Shown piece after piece: positions 25,226-34,956 of a DNA stretch of 64,000 nt. Origin of the DNA: an uncultured bacterium (GTDB taxonomy: Bacteria; Cyanobacteriota; Vampirovibrionia; Gastranaerophilales; Gastranaerophilaceae); assembly GCA_949283255.1 (NCBI GenBank), contig CASDRS010000007.1, positions 21,884-85,883 on the forward strand, in the 5' to 3' direction. Both the position numbers and the translations under genes were made by a program. How positions within the stretch are numbered: position 1 is the first letter of the stretch; each line of letters opens with the position of its first letter. The notes beneath the pieces were generated by a model. It was not told the DNA's origin, made no database searches, and worked only from the letters and a program-made list of their open reading frames with translations.

Positions 25226-28195
25226 ATGACAACAACAAATGCTTTAAATATAGATTTTTCGATTAAAAAAAATAACGTAGACGAATTATTTTTTAACCTT
25301 TCCGAAAATCCTGACGGGTTTAAGAATAAAGATTTTCGTTATACGCTCAGCCTGATATATCAGACTATCGAAGATGAATTTAAAGATGTATTTGTAAGTC
25401 CTCATTCACCTGCCAGAAATACAGATTTTTTTCTTGTAAATGAAGGCGGAAAATTATCTTTCTTTATTACCCCAACAAACAATTTTGAATATTATTTAAA
25501 ATCAAAAGGTTCTCTATTCAGATTTCGTTCGCAAGTAATGGGCGAACATGTCGGATACGCAATGAGCCTTGATTTGGTTATGGACTACTTTGGCGGATTT
25601 GGCGACATTATAGAGATGGACTCATTAACTCCAACATTCATTTATATGAATGCTCTTGCACACTTTGTAATGAAGCTGATAGAAAAATTATATTTTATAC
25701 CTGTTGTAAAAACAAAAGGTTCTATGTTCAAAATTGTTTATGAACCTATTATTCCAAACCAGCAGGTTGCAAGAATAATTAATCAGTTCGAAGAGAATGT
25801 ACCTGATAACTTGTTCATAAAAGGCGAAAAACCGAATAATTTTGTGAAAGATTTTATCTATAACTACCTGAACTACGTAATATATAAGTTTTTAAGTATA
25901 AAAGCTTACAAATTTAAGGATGTAAAATCCGGAACATATATGATAAAAGATCTTGAACAAAGATCAATGATGAGGGGCATTGATATTGCCGAAAACATAG
26001 CACAATGGTTTGATGAACTATATTTAGGTAAATATGACGTAATCCCGTTCTTCAAGATAGAAAAAGTTGAAGATGAATTGTTCCGTTTAAAAGTCCACAT
26101 CAAAAACAGAAAGACAGGTGAAAGCGTATTAATTGACGATTTGTACCACGAAGATACAATTTTTGGTGCAAATTCATCAGATATTGCAAAAATTGTAGAG
26201 AAACAACTCAACTATGCAATCAGATATATGCCTGAGTTGGAAGATTTATTTGAAGATGAAGAAAAGCTTGCACTTGACCTTAACTTGAATGAGGTTTACA
26301 AAATAATAACGCAAACCGCATATTACCTACAAAAAGCACAGATTGATGTAATACTTCCAAAAGAACTGGTTAATATAGTAGTACCAAGAGCTTCAATTAA
26401 TGCAAAAGTAAAAGCTTCAAGATCTAAGGATTTGGCAGATATCTTTAACAATACAGCATCTACAAAAATGTCATTGGATGACATACTTGATTTTTCATAC
26501 GAAATTGCGATAGGTAATGAAAAAATTTCAGTAGAAGAGTTTAACAAACTTGTAGAAAACAATAACGGCTTAATAAAATACAAAAACAAGTATGTTTTGA
26601 TAGATAAAGAAGAAAGCAAAAAAATATTTGAACAAATAGCAAAAGCTAACTTCAAATCTCTATCAAGAATGGAACTTATCCACGCATCAATGTCAGGTCA
26701 ACTTGCACAATATGATTTTGACTATGATGCAGCGTATGCAAGAATTATACAAGATTTTACAAAACCTGTAAATGTAACACCTCCAAAAACCTTAAACGGA
26801 GAACTTCGACCATATCAATTAACAGGCTTAAAATGGTTATGGACAAACGTAACTAAAGGCTTTGGAGTATGTATGGCTGATGATATGGGGCTTGGTAAAA
26901 CAATACAAGTAATAAGTCTTATATTAAAACTTAAAGAAGAAGGAAAATTAAAGAAACCGACATTAGTAATCTGTCCGACAACCTTAATCGGTAACTGGAT
27001 GAAAGAATTACAAATGTTTGCACCGACTTTGGATGCGGTCGTATACCACGGAATGGAACGTAAATTAGAGGTTAACCATGACGTAATTCTTACGACATAC
27101 GCAATTATGAGAATTGATGTTGAAGAATTAAAGAAACAACAATGGGGAATGGTAATTGTTGACGAAGCTCAAAATATCAAAAACCCTGATACAGCCCAGA
27201 CTCTGGCAATTAAAACATTAAAAGCAGATACTAAAGTTGCAATGACAGGTACCCCTGTTGAAAACAGATTAACCGAGTTGTGGAGTATATTTGACTTTAT
27301 TAACCAAGGATACTTAGGAAGTTTGAAAGAATTTCAAAAGAGTTATGCTATTCCTATTGAAAGATTTAAAGAGACTTCAAGAGCCGCAAAATTAAAAATG
27401 TCAGTATCACCATTTGTATTGAGAAGGTTAAAGACAGACAAGCACGTAATCTCAGACTTGCCGGAAAAAATGGTGCTCAACGAGTACTGTTATTTATCAA
27501 AACCTCAAGCAGTACTGTACGAAAAGACCTTAAACGAAATGATGGAAAAGATAAGCGAATTTTCCGGCATAAACAGACGAGGAAACATCTTCAAACTCAT
27601 TACAGCATTAAAACAGATATGCAATCACCCATATCAATTCTTGAAATCCGGAGAAATGAGCAGAGAACTTTCAGGAAAAATGGATAAATGTATATCCACA
27701 GTCCAAAGTATTCTGGATAATGGTGAAAAAACTCTTATATTTACACAATATAAAGAGATGGGCGATATTCTGTGCAAAGTAATAAATGAAGAATGTAATA
27801 CTGATCCGTTATTCTTCCATGGCTCACTTACAGTGGCACAAAGAGAAGAACTTATAAATAAATTCCAAACTGATGATGACACAAAAATTATGATTTTGTC
27901 ACTAAAAGCAGGCGGAACAGGATTAAATTTAACAAGTGCAACAAATGTAATCCACTACGATTTATGGTGGAACCCTGCAGTAGAAGAGCAAGCAACTGAC
28001 AGAACCTACAGAATCGGTCAAGATAAAAATGTAATGGTTCACAGAATGATAACACTTGGCACTTTTGAGGAAAAAATCGATGAAATGCTAAAGGCGAAAA
28101 AAGAACTTGCTGATTTAGCAGTATACGAAGGCGAAAAGATTATCACAGAACTTTCTGATGAAGAAATCTACGAAATCTTTACACTATCAGCTTAA
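25226..28195 (+). CDS. SNF2-family DNA-dependent ATPase (bacterial HepA-like helicase)
   Basis: A 989-residue protein. The N-terminal 500 residues are poorly conserved and carry no motif I recognise. The C-terminal half is a full SNF2 motor: Q-region RPYQLTGLKWL, Walker A DDMGLGKTIQ (about 551), DEAQ Walker B (about 645), motif III MTGTPVENR, then the helicase C lobe with FTQYKEMGDIL, SLKAGGTGLNL and the final RTYRIGQDKNV. DEAQ rather than DEAH is common in this group. It remodels protein-nucleic acid complexes; the target is unknown. Its stop overlaps the convergent gene by 4 nt. Confidence 0.92.
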   Translation: MTTTNALNIDFSIKKNNVDELFFNLSENPDGFKNKDFRYTLSLIYQTIEDEFKDVFVSPHSPARNTDFFLVNEGGKLSFFITPTNNFEYYLKSKGSLFRFRSQVMGEHVGYAMSLDLVMDYFGGFGDIIEMDSLTPTFIYMNALAHFVMKLIEKLYFIPVVKTKGSMFKIVYEPIIPNQQVARIINQFEENVPDNLFIKGEKPNNFVKDFIYNYLNYVIYKFLSIKAYKFKDVKSGTYMIKDLEQRSMMRGIDIAENIAQWFDELYLGKYDVIPFFKIEKVEDELFRLKVHIKNRKTGESVLIDDLYHEDTIFGANSSDIAKIVEKQLNYAIRYMPELEDLFEDEEKLALDLNLNEVYKIITQTAYYLQKAQIDVILPKELVNIVVPRASINAKVKASRSKDLADIFNNTASTKMSLDDILDFSYEIAIGNEKISVEEFNKLVENNNGLIKYKNKYVLIDKEESKKIFEQIAKANFKSLSRMELIHASMSGQLAQYDFDYDAAYARIIQDFTKPVNVTPPKTLNGELRPYQLTGLKWLWTNVTKGFGVCMADDMGLGKTIQVISLILKLKEEGKLKKPTLVICPTTLIGNWMKELQMFAPTLDAVVYHGMERKLEVNHDVILTTYAIMRIDVEELKKQQWGMVIVDEAQNIKNPDTAQTLAIKTLKADTKVAMTGTPVENRLTELWSIFDFINQGYLGSLKEFQKSYAIPIERFKETSRAAKLKMSVSPFVLRRLKTDKHVISDLPEKMVLNEYCYLSKPQAVLYEKTLNEMMEKISEFSGINRRGNIFKLITALKQICNHPYQFLKSGEMSRELSGKMDKCISTVQSILDNGEKTLIFTQYKEMGDILCKVINEECNTDPLFFHGSLTVAQREELINKFQTDDDTKIMILSLKAGGTGLNLTSATNVIHYDLWWNPAVEEQATDRTYRIGQDKNVMVHRMITLGTFEEKIDEMLKAKKELADLAVYEGEKIITELSDEEIYEIFTLSA

Positions 28196-29655
28196 ACAAG
28201 ATTACCTAACGCCCAAGGTGACTGGAAGTCTTGAGGCATAAAATTAGTATTATTTCCGCCTTGATCATTAATTCGCTCAATAAACTTCAGCATAGTAGCC
28301 GCTAAAGGTGATGTTTGCTGCTCTTCTTGACCAGTTTGACCTTGTGCCATCGCCGTATCAGGATTTTGATCTCCTTGCGAAACTTGCTGGGCTTGAGATT
28401 CTTGCTCAGCTGCATCTAATTCACTTTGCAAATCCTCAAGCAAACTAGGATCATCCTCAAGAATATTATCAATAGAAGAAACAGCCTTATCATAACGTTC
28501 TTTAACAACAGGATTTTTAAGCTCAGGAACTTCCTGACCTTTAGCTTTAGCTTCCTGCTCAGCCTTAATAGTCTGAGCAATAGCAGCAGCAGATTGAGTA
28601 ACTAGTCTCTTTCTTGCACCTGAATGATACTTAGCCTTTAAAGCTTCCAACTTAGCTGTTTTAGTTCCAATCTTATCAGCTTCAGAAACATCGCACCCAA
28701 GAGCTTTATGGGTTAACTTACCTAATCCCCAGCTTAAGAAGCCACCTATAACAGCACCTGCGATACCACCGACAATATTCCCCAAAACAGGAACAGCCGT
28801 ACCGACAGCAGTTCCGATAGCTGCACCAGCTTTCATACCAGCAACAAAACCAACGGCCTCAGCGGCAGCAACTCCGGAAGATTTTGCAATCTCTTTAACC
28901 ATAGCCTTATTACCACCTGCCGTTTTTGCAGCTGCAAATTTTTCATAATCAGCAGCTACTGAAAGGACAGCAAAAGCAGCATGCCCCTTTGCAAATCTAC
29001 CAACATTTCTTATAATTTTTGAAGTTGATGCTAAACTTTTGACAGCAGTATTTGCAGCTCGAACACCTGTAACTGTTTGAGCTGTATTTTTAACCTTACC
29101 TAATAATGTAGTAGGACGCAAATTGCCTTTAAACTTAGCTTTATAAGCTGCAAGTTTTGCTTCAGCAAAAGCTTGCTTAAATTCTTTCAATTTTTTAGCC
29201 TGAGCAGCACCTTTAAGCGTTTTCGCTTCATCAAGAAGTTTTCTTGCTCGCTTAAAATATCTTGCCTTAAATGCCTGTTGTCTAATTTGAGCCTGCTGTG
29301 CAGTAGTTAGCTGTCTAAATTCGGTATTTGACATAACGGTAGATGTCGGTAACTGCTTTGACAAATCTTTTATTTGATTATATCTCCACGCATTCTTAAA
29401 CATATCCCACTTTTTGGATGCCTTAACTGCATTTCGCATCTCCAACTGCCTTCTTAATTTAGTAAACTTTGAAGGCTTATTCTTACTGAACATCTCTATG
29501 ACTTTTTCGCCACCGGATTTAAAAAGGTGAAGACCTGAACCCATGGCACCATTCATCAGAACACCATCAGTAAATGACATATAGTCTGTATTTACATTAT
29601 AAGTATTCAGATATAATGCTAAATTATAGTAATCTTTATAATCACTATTAACCAT
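28192..29655 (-). CDS. Orphan glycine-zipper protein, Lys/Ala-rich
   Basis: A 487-residue protein of unknown function. The first 200 residues are basic and helical (KKLKEFKQAFAEAKLAAYKAK); about residues 265-320 are a hydrophobic glycine zipper (AGAAIGTAVGTAV, VGGIAGAVIGGF) able to insert in membranes; the tail is Gln/Glu-rich and unstructured. No signal peptide is visible. The zipper and the conserved turn before it resemble the protein at 29795-30628. The upstream region carries CTTTATATATA, shared with other orphans in the window. Effector, pore-forming or membrane-anchoring roles are possible, none shown. Confidence 0.85.
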   Translation of the reverse strand: MVNSDYKDYYNLALYLNTYNVNTDYMSFTDGVLMNGAMGSGLHLFKSGGEKVIEMFSKNKPSKFTKLRRQLEMRNAVKASKKWDMFKNAWRYNQIKDLSKQLPTSTVMSNTEFRQLTTAQQAQIRQQAFKARYFKRARKLLDEAKTLKGAAQAKKLKEFKQAFAEAKLAAYKAKFKGNLRPTTLLGKVKNTAQTVTGVRAANTAVKSLASTSKIIRNVGRFAKGHAAFAVLSVAADYEKFAAAKTAGGNKAMVKEIAKSSGVAAAEAVGFVAGMKAGAAIGTAVGTAVPVLGNIVGGIAGAVIGGFLSWGLGKLTHKALGCDVSEADKIGTKTAKLEALKAKYHSGARKRLVTQSAAAIAQTIKAEQEAKAKGQEVPELKNPVVKERYDKAVSSIDNILEDDPSLLEDLQSELDAAEQESQAQQVSQGDQNPDTAMAQGQTGQEEQQTSPLAATMLKFIERINDQGGNNTNFMPQDFQSPWALGNLV

Positions 29656-29737
29656 GTTTCAATAATTCCCCGAATTATATTCCCCGTATATATATAAAGA
29701 TTTATTAGAGAATAAAAATGCTTTAATGTAACAAAAT

Positions 29738-29771
29738 GTAACAGCTCAATAATAATTTACTGAGCTGTTAC
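29738..29771 (-). terminator. Inverted repeat after the 277-residue glycine-zipper gene
   Basis: GTAACAGCTCA (29738-29748) and TGAGCTGTTAC (29761-29771) form a perfect 11-bp stem with a 12-nt loop. On the minus strand it follows the stop codon of the 29795-30628 gene by 23 nt; the T-run after it is poor, so termination may be partial. Confidence 0.5.
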
Positions 29772-29794
29772 TTATAAATTATGAAATTTAAGTT

Positions 29795-30628
29795 TTATGC
29801 GACTGTATCATATTTATGCATTAAATCCGGATTTTGCATCATTGCCATCTGTAATTGCTGGAGCATAAACTGATCAGCATTCATACCGCCTTGAGCAAAA
29901 ATATTTGTAGAACCGGTATCAAATCCGCCAGCTTGAGCAACTAGCTTTTTCTTTTCCTCCTCTGCTGCAGCTTTCTTTTCGGAGAAACTCTTACCAACAA
30001 TTTTACTTGTCAGCCATTCACCAACCAAACCACCGATGATACCACCAACAACAGGAATAGGACACAAAGCTTGACCTATACAGAAACCGGCCATACTACC
30101 TGTAGCTCTGGCACCTGCCTTTACAAACTCAGCCGCTCCATCAACAATACCACCGTCTTTATCAAACGTTGCTTTCAATATATTTGGAGTTTCAAATGCC
30201 ATGAACAAAATAGAACCGATTAAAGGCATTCTTTTACTCAAAGCTTTTCCAACACCCTTAATGCTACCCCACAGTCCGGATTTTCCTGCAGCTTTTGCTG
30301 CAGTTGCACCGTTTAACCAGCCATCCTTAAGACTTGTAGGAATATCCATCAAGTTCTTTTTCATCGCTTTAAAGAACCCGCCCTCAGTACGAATTAAATC
30401 ACTGTTATGTTTTTCTGAAGCTTTAAATGCATTTTTAAGTTTGGTCCAGAAATTTTTATATCCCGTACCTCCTACATACTTTCCATCAGCACCTTTTACA
30501 CCACGAACAGCTTCTTTTAAAGTTTTCTCAAAAACTTCTCCACCTGTACCCAGTGCAAAATCCGGTGCCATTTTCAAGCCACGCTTTGCATAATTCCACA
30601 CTCTGTTTAAAGTTACTGGATTAATCAT
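29795..30628 (-). CDS. Orphan glycine-zipper protein
   Basis: A 277-residue protein. The N-terminal half is basic (YAKRGLKMAPDFALGTGGEV, AMKKNLMDIPTSLKDGWLNG), residues about 150-165 are hydrophobic (PLIGSILFMAFETPNIL) and about 190-225 form a glycine zipper (GFCIGQALCPIPVVGGIIGG, then LVGEWLTSKIVGKSF). The C-terminus is Met/Gln-rich. Layout matches the 487-residue neighbour, so they belong to one loose family. No signal peptide. Promoter region contains AATACTTTATATAGGTAAGG. Confidence 0.83.
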   Translation of the reverse strand: MINPVTLNRVWNYAKRGLKMAPDFALGTGGEVFEKTLKEAVRGVKGADGKYVGGTGYKNFWTKLKNAFKASEKHNSDLIRTEGGFFKAMKKNLMDIPTSLKDGWLNGATAAKAAGKSGLWGSIKGVGKALSKRMPLIGSILFMAFETPNILKATFDKDGGIVDGAAEFVKAGARATGSMAGFCIGQALCPIPVVGGIIGGLVGEWLTSKIVGKSFSEKKAAAEEEKKKLVAQAGGFDTGSTNIFAQGGMNADQFMLQQLQMAMMQNPDLMHKYDTVA

Positions 30629-30833
30629 AACTTGCCTACCTTCAAATTAAATTAATAAACTAACCTTTTAACTACCTTACCTATATAAAGTATTTTTTTT
30701 CATCCGAATTGCGCAAAGTAAATATTGTGTAACAAAACTTTACAAACAAAATTTTAATAAAGAATTATCCTGCTAACTATTCCCCAACATTTATTTTTCT
30801 GATAAAATGGACTAAAAACAAAGAGAGGGATAT

Positions 30834-31877
30834 ATGCTAAAAAGAATTTTTACATTTAAGAATATAATATTTTTAATTCTGGTATTAATATTACTTTCGA
30901 TATTACCAAAAATAGTTAATATCTTGTTATTATTCTTTGCTGCATACGTAATAGCCTGTGCACTTAACCCTTACGTCGTAAAAATGCAAAAATATATGGG
31001 CAGAAGTGTAGCATCTATTGTTGCGGTGGTATGCAGTTGTGTCGCAATATTTGCATTATTTATCCCAATTTTAATCATGACATACAAGGAAGTCAGTACG
31101 TTTTTGTTTAATCTTCCGCAAAAAATTGTTACACTTATCAACTATTTAAATTCAACAACAATATTTGGCAGAAAACTTTCAGACATAATTACAATTAACA
31201 ACATCTTTGCAAACAAAGCTGATCTGGCAGGAAATCTCGTAAACCAATCCTGGAACTTCACAATGGGATTGTTTGAAGTTGCGGTTATTGTTGTTGCTCT
31301 AATGATGATCGTCTACTATTTACTTGTTGATAAAGATTACCTGCGCCAAAAATTCATAGAATTTTTCCCACAAGATATAAAATTAAAAGCAAGCCAAATA
31401 TTATCAACAATAAGCAACAAAGTCGGCGGTTATGTCGGAGCTCAAATCTTATCAATGGCAGCTGTAGGTATCATGACAACAATATTTTTAACCCTCATGG
31501 GAATTGATTATTCACTGCTTTTGGGTTTAATTACAGGTATCTTAGACATCGTTCCTTTAGTTGGTCCGACTATCGCAGTTGGTATCATACTACTTGTTGC
31601 GTACCCGTTTAGCTTGATTAAGTTTATACTTATCATTGCAGCCTTTTTACTTGTCCAACAACTTTCAAATTACATTGTAAGACCTATAGTCTTTGGTAAA
31701 TATATGAAATTACACCCGCTGATGATATTTCTTGCACTGTTTTTGGCACAGCAATTTCTCGGTTTCTGGGGCGTAATCCTCTCACCAGCTATAGCGGCAA
31801 CAATTTGCGTATTAATTGACGAATTATACCTAAATCAGATTAATACAGCAGATAATGAGGCTAGCGAAAATGAATAA
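30834..31877 (+). CDS. AI-2E family transporter (PerM-like permease)
   Basis: A 347-residue integral membrane protein with about seven to eight membrane helices. The family C-terminal region is recognisable: GITGILDIVPLVGPTIAVG-like sequence (LITGILDIVPLVGPTIAVGI) and PLMIFLALFLAQQFLGFWG. Members export varied substrates, including autoinducer-2 or Na+; the substrate here is unknown. Ribosome binding site GAGAGGG precedes the ATG. The radical SAM gene starts inside its last codons. Confidence 0.9.
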   Translation: MLKRIFTFKNIIFLILVLILLSILPKIVNILLLFFAAYVIACALNPYVVKMQKYMGRSVASIVAVVCSCVAIFALFIPILIMTYKEVSTFLFNLPQKIVTLINYLNSTTIFGRKLSDIITINNIFANKADLAGNLVNQSWNFTMGLFEVAVIVVALMMIVYYLLVDKDYLRQKFIEFFPQDIKLKASQILSTISNKVGGYVGAQILSMAAVGIMTTIFLTLMGIDYSLLLGLITGILDIVPLVGPTIAVGIILLVAYPFSLIKFILIIAAFLLVQQLSNYIVRPIVFGKYMKLHPLMIFLALFLAQQFLGFWGVILSPAIAATICVLIDELYLNQINTADNEASENE

Positions 31878-33411
31878 GTCGGAAACTTTGCTATATAAAC
31901 CGACTACCAAAAAAAATTCAGATTGCAATATCTGGATGGCATTTCCGGGTCCAGAAGGATTTGCTCTCTCATCATTAGGTTACCTCTGGTTATTCAAAAA
32001 CTTAGATGAAATTGATGACATTAATATTGAGAGAATATATTCGGAAACTGAAGCCACTCACATCAAACCTGATGAAGTAAATTTTATGGGATTTTCATTC
32101 TCATTTGACACGGACTTCCTTACAATTTTTTCTATGCTTGAAAAATATAAAATTCCGCTACGCTCAAGAGACAGAATTGAGAATTATCCTTTCATATTTG
32201 CAGGAGGACCTGTTGTCAGTGCTAATCCTGCACCTTATGAAGACTTTTTTGATTTCTTTATCATAGGAGACGGGGAAGACGTAAATCTTCAAATAATTTC
32301 AATATATAAAGAAAATTCACATTTATCAAAGCCGGAAATATTGAAATTAATTTCTAAAATTGAAGGAGTTTACGTTCCAAAAGTCACAACTACAAAAGTA
32401 AAAAAATTAACCAAAAAGCTTACGGAATGCATTTATACTCCAATTTTAAGTGAAAAATCATTTTTCCCGAACACTTTTATAATGGAAGTTGCAAGAGGGT
32501 GTGCAAACCGTTGCGGATTTTGTATAGCGTCATATCTGAATCTACCGCTTAGATTTATGCCTTACGAAGATTTGATTAAGACAATAGATTTAGGGTTACA
32601 ACACACAAATAAAATAGCGCTTTTGGGAGCGCAATTGAGTGCTCATCCTAAGTTCGAGCAAATTTGCAAATACATATATAATAAAATTCAAAATGGCGAC
32701 CATATCGAAATGAGCGTTTCCTCACTAAGAGTAGATGCAATTACTCCTGAGATTATGCAAACACTTGTAGCATGCGGGCAGAAAAATATCACACTGGCAG
32801 TAGAGGCTGGCAGTGAAAGACTAAGAAAAGTCATAAACAAAAACCTGACAAAAGAACAAATCTTTAAAGCTGCAGAAATTGCAAAAGATGCGGGTCTAAA
32901 AGGCTTCAAATTCTATGGTATGCTTGGACTTCCGACCGAAACTATGCAAGATATAGATGAGATGATTAACCTTGCAAAAGAGCTAAAACAGAAATATAAA
33001 GGGTTTGACATATCATTCGGATTTTCAACATTTGTACCAAAACCTAATACACCATTTCAATGGTGCGGTAGAGAAAGTACAAAAATTCTTGAAGAAAAAA
33101 GCTCATATATAAAAAAAGAAATGCATAAGTTAGGCGTAACAGCAACGATTTCCAGCGCAAAGTGGGATTACTGGCAAGCAGTACTTTCAAGAGGGGACAA
33201 TTCTTTTGGAGACTTTATTGAAGACACTTACAGGTTTGGCGGCAAACTTGGGGCATTCAAAAAATCAGCCAAGCTTCATAATATAAATACAGATTACTAT
33301 GCTTGCGAAAATTGGAGCTTTGAGACACATTTACCTTGGGATTTTATTGACATAAAACCAGGAAAAGACTTTTTAATTAATGAAAACAAAAGATTACTAA
33401 ATCTTAGCTGA
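31870..33411 (+). CDS. B12-binding-type radical SAM protein
   Basis: A 513-residue radical SAM enzyme. The start at 31870 has GAGG upstream and overlaps the previous gene by 8 nt; an alternative ATG lies 15 nt earlier. An N-terminal Rossmann-like cobalamin-binding type domain (about 1-170, with FIFAGGPVVSANPAPYEDFF and IIGDGED) is followed by the cluster motif CANRCGFC (C211, C215, C218) and the SAM-contact region GAQLSAHPKF. No DxHxxG cobalamin motif is evident, so B12 binding is uncertain. The reaction is unknown. Confidence 0.85.
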   Translation: MNKSETLLYKPTTKKNSDCNIWMAFPGPEGFALSSLGYLWLFKNLDEIDDINIERIYSETEATHIKPDEVNFMGFSFSFDTDFLTIFSMLEKYKIPLRSRDRIENYPFIFAGGPVVSANPAPYEDFFDFFIIGDGEDVNLQIISIYKENSHLSKPEILKLISKIEGVYVPKVTTTKVKKLTKKLTECIYTPILSEKSFFPNTFIMEVARGCANRCGFCIASYLNLPLRFMPYEDLIKTIDLGLQHTNKIALLGAQLSAHPKFEQICKYIYNKIQNGDHIEMSVSSLRVDAITPEIMQTLVACGQKNITLAVEAGSERLRKVINKNLTKEQIFKAAEIAKDAGLKGFKFYGMLGLPTETMQDIDEMINLAKELKQKYKGFDISFGFSTFVPKPNTPFQWCGRESTKILEEKSSYIKKEMHKLGVTATISSAKWDYWQAVLSRGDNSFGDFIEDTYRFGGKLGAFKKSAKLHNINTDYYACENWSFETHLPWDFIDIKPGKDFLINENKRLLNLS

Positions 33412-33964
33412 TATAATATCTGTTTTCAGCCTTTAATTTTTCATACACCTCTTTGTCTCTATACTTAAAAACCTTAGCAGGATTTCCACCTGCAATTGCA
33501 AGAGGAGGAATATTGCCATGCACAACCGCTCCGCCTTGAATAATTGCACCCTCGCCAATGTGAGTTCCGGGCAACAACGTAACTCTTGCGCCAATCCAAC
33601 AAGCATCCTCAACAACAACATCTTTATCAATCCAAGTATCATCAAACGGAATCATATTACCAAGATAATTATGATTACCTGTAAGGACAAGCAAATCTTC
33701 TCCCACAGCACAATAAGACCCTATCTCAAACTTACTCGGACCTAAAACTCTAATATTACCAAGGTGAACATTTTCATGAATAATAGTTTGCTTAGTTACA
33801 TAAGCATTACCACCAAGTTTTAGACCTTTGCCAACATAAGCTGCACGCCGTTTTACATGCAATAATGCCCAGATATGCCTCAAATACATTTTTACTTTAT
33901 ATCTGGAATTATTAATATTTGGAATAAAAGCGCAAATTATTTCAACAAAAATTTTCCAAAACAT
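33404..33964 (-). CDS. Hexapeptide-repeat acyltransferase (left-handed beta helix)
   Basis: A 186-residue O-acetyltransferase-type protein. The start at 33964 (MFWKIFVEII) has AGGAG about 11 nt upstream; a longer ORF adds an unlikely N-terminus. Imperfect hexapeptide repeats run from about 60 to 160 (IIHENVHLGNIRVLG, VVEDACWIGARVTLLPG, IGEGAIIQGGAVVHGNIPP) and end with the usual GNPAKVFKYR. The catalytic-type His in GNHNYLG is present. Probably modifies surface or lipopolysaccharide sugars. It overlaps the convergent radical SAM gene by 8 nt. Confidence 0.88.
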   Translation of the reverse strand: MFWKIFVEIICAFIPNINNSRYKVKMYLRHIWALLHVKRRAAYVGKGLKLGGNAYVTKQTIIHENVHLGNIRVLGPSKFEIGSYCAVGEDLLVLTGNHNYLGNMIPFDDTWIDKDVVVEDACWIGARVTLLPGTHIGEGAIIQGGAVVHGNIPPLAIAGGNPAKVFKYRDKEVYEKLKAENRYYIS

Positions 33965-34076
33965 ATCAGATACTACTCCTAAGATACTATTCCATAGTAT
34001 AATACAATAAAGATATCGTTTTGTAAATACTATATGTAATACAATATTAAACATATATTAATAACAAAAAGTAAAA

Positions 34077-34082
34077 TATAAT
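34077..34082 (+). promoter_or_regulatory. -10 box of the small RHH gene
   Basis: TATAAT ending 10 nt before the ATG at 34093. No ribosome binding site, so the mRNA should have a leader of only a few bases. Confidence 0.5.
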
Positions 34083-34092
34083 ATTAGTTATT

Positions 34093-34257
34093 ATGAAAGA
34101 ATTTAAACCTACAAAGCAAGAGAAAACTGTAATAAGCGTCCGCCTAAGCTTAAAAACATTACAGGAAATAGAACAATTATCACAAAAAACTGATATAAGC
34201 CGAAATGAGCTTATAGTTCAGTGTATTGAGTTTGCACTAAGCAATTTTAAAGGTTGA
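34093..34257 (+). CDS. Small ribbon-helix-helix (CopG/Arc-type) DNA-binding protein
   Basis: A 54-residue ORF starting MKEFKPTKQEKTVISVRLSL. The strand KTVISVRL followed by two helices (KTLQEIEQLSQKTDISR, NELIVQCIEFALSNF) is the classic RHH fold, a homodimeric operator-binding repressor. It stands alone, with no toxin partner next to it: on one side is the divergent acyltransferase, on the other the convergent histidine phosphatase, whose stop codon begins at the next base. Confidence 0.8.
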   Translation: MKEFKPTKQEKTVISVRLSLKTLQEIEQLSQKTDISRNELIVQCIEFALSNFKG

Positions 34258-34878
34258 TTATAGAGGAGTATAATCCGAATAAATTAAGCTCTTCCAACTT
34301 TCAAAATAACTGATTTGAGTAGCAGAACCTGTTTTAATATATATGTGCTGCAAAGATGAGTGAGGTATATCCAATGCATCAATAATCGCAGCTTTTATAA
34401 CGTCAGGATGAGTTACAATAATAACTCTGTTCCCTGTGTTATCGGCAACTATTTCGTTAATTTTAGCTGATACTCTTGCAACAAATTCGCTCACACTCTC
34501 AGCATCCTCAGGAGTCTTTTTCTCAGGCTCATAAATTAATTGATGCAAAAGTTCAGGAGTTTTAACTTCAACCTGTTCAAAAGCCATCCCGCTAAAGGAA
34601 CCGCAATTTCTTGCAGGAAGCTCAATAACCTCAAACAATTTTTTATAAATCTTGGAAACATACTTGGCAGTCTGAACACATCTTGCAGCAGATGAAGTAT
34701 AAATTCTGTCATTTTTTACTCCACGCAATTTTAAAAACTGGCAAATCTTTTCAACTTCCTCAACTCCATTTTCATTAAGAGGAGGGTAATTATCTTTATC
34801 TGAAAATCTGTTTTCTTCCGAATATATAGTCGCACCGTGCGAAATAAAAGTTATCTTACATTTTCTATCAAAATACAT
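34258..34878 (-). CDS. Histidine phosphatase superfamily protein with altered RHG motif
   Basis: A 206-residue phosphoglycerate mutase-like protein. The start at 34878 (MYFDRKCKITFISHG) has AAGGA 8 nt upstream. The catalytic His14 is present, but the usual RHG motif reads SHG (Ser13), losing the phosphate-binding Arg. The TSSAARCVQTA region with its Arg and the second active-site His (IIVTHPDVIKAAI) are conserved. Activity may be reduced or substrate changed. Substrate not predictable. Confidence 0.82.
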   Translation of the reverse strand: MYFDRKCKITFISHGATIYSEENRFSDKDNYPPLNENGVEEVEKICQFLKLRGVKNDRIYTSSAARCVQTAKYVSKIYKKLFEVIELPARNCGSFSGMAFEQVEVKTPELLHQLIYEPEKKTPEDAESVSEFVARVSAKINEIVADNTGNRVIIVTHPDVIKAAIIDALDIPHSSLQHIYIKTGSATQISYFESWKSLIYSDYTPL

Positions 34879-34956
34879 AATTTTAATCCTTTTTTTACAT
34901 TGTATCATAAATTTTAATTTTGTTGTAATATGAATGGATGAGAGAGGAGTTAAATT

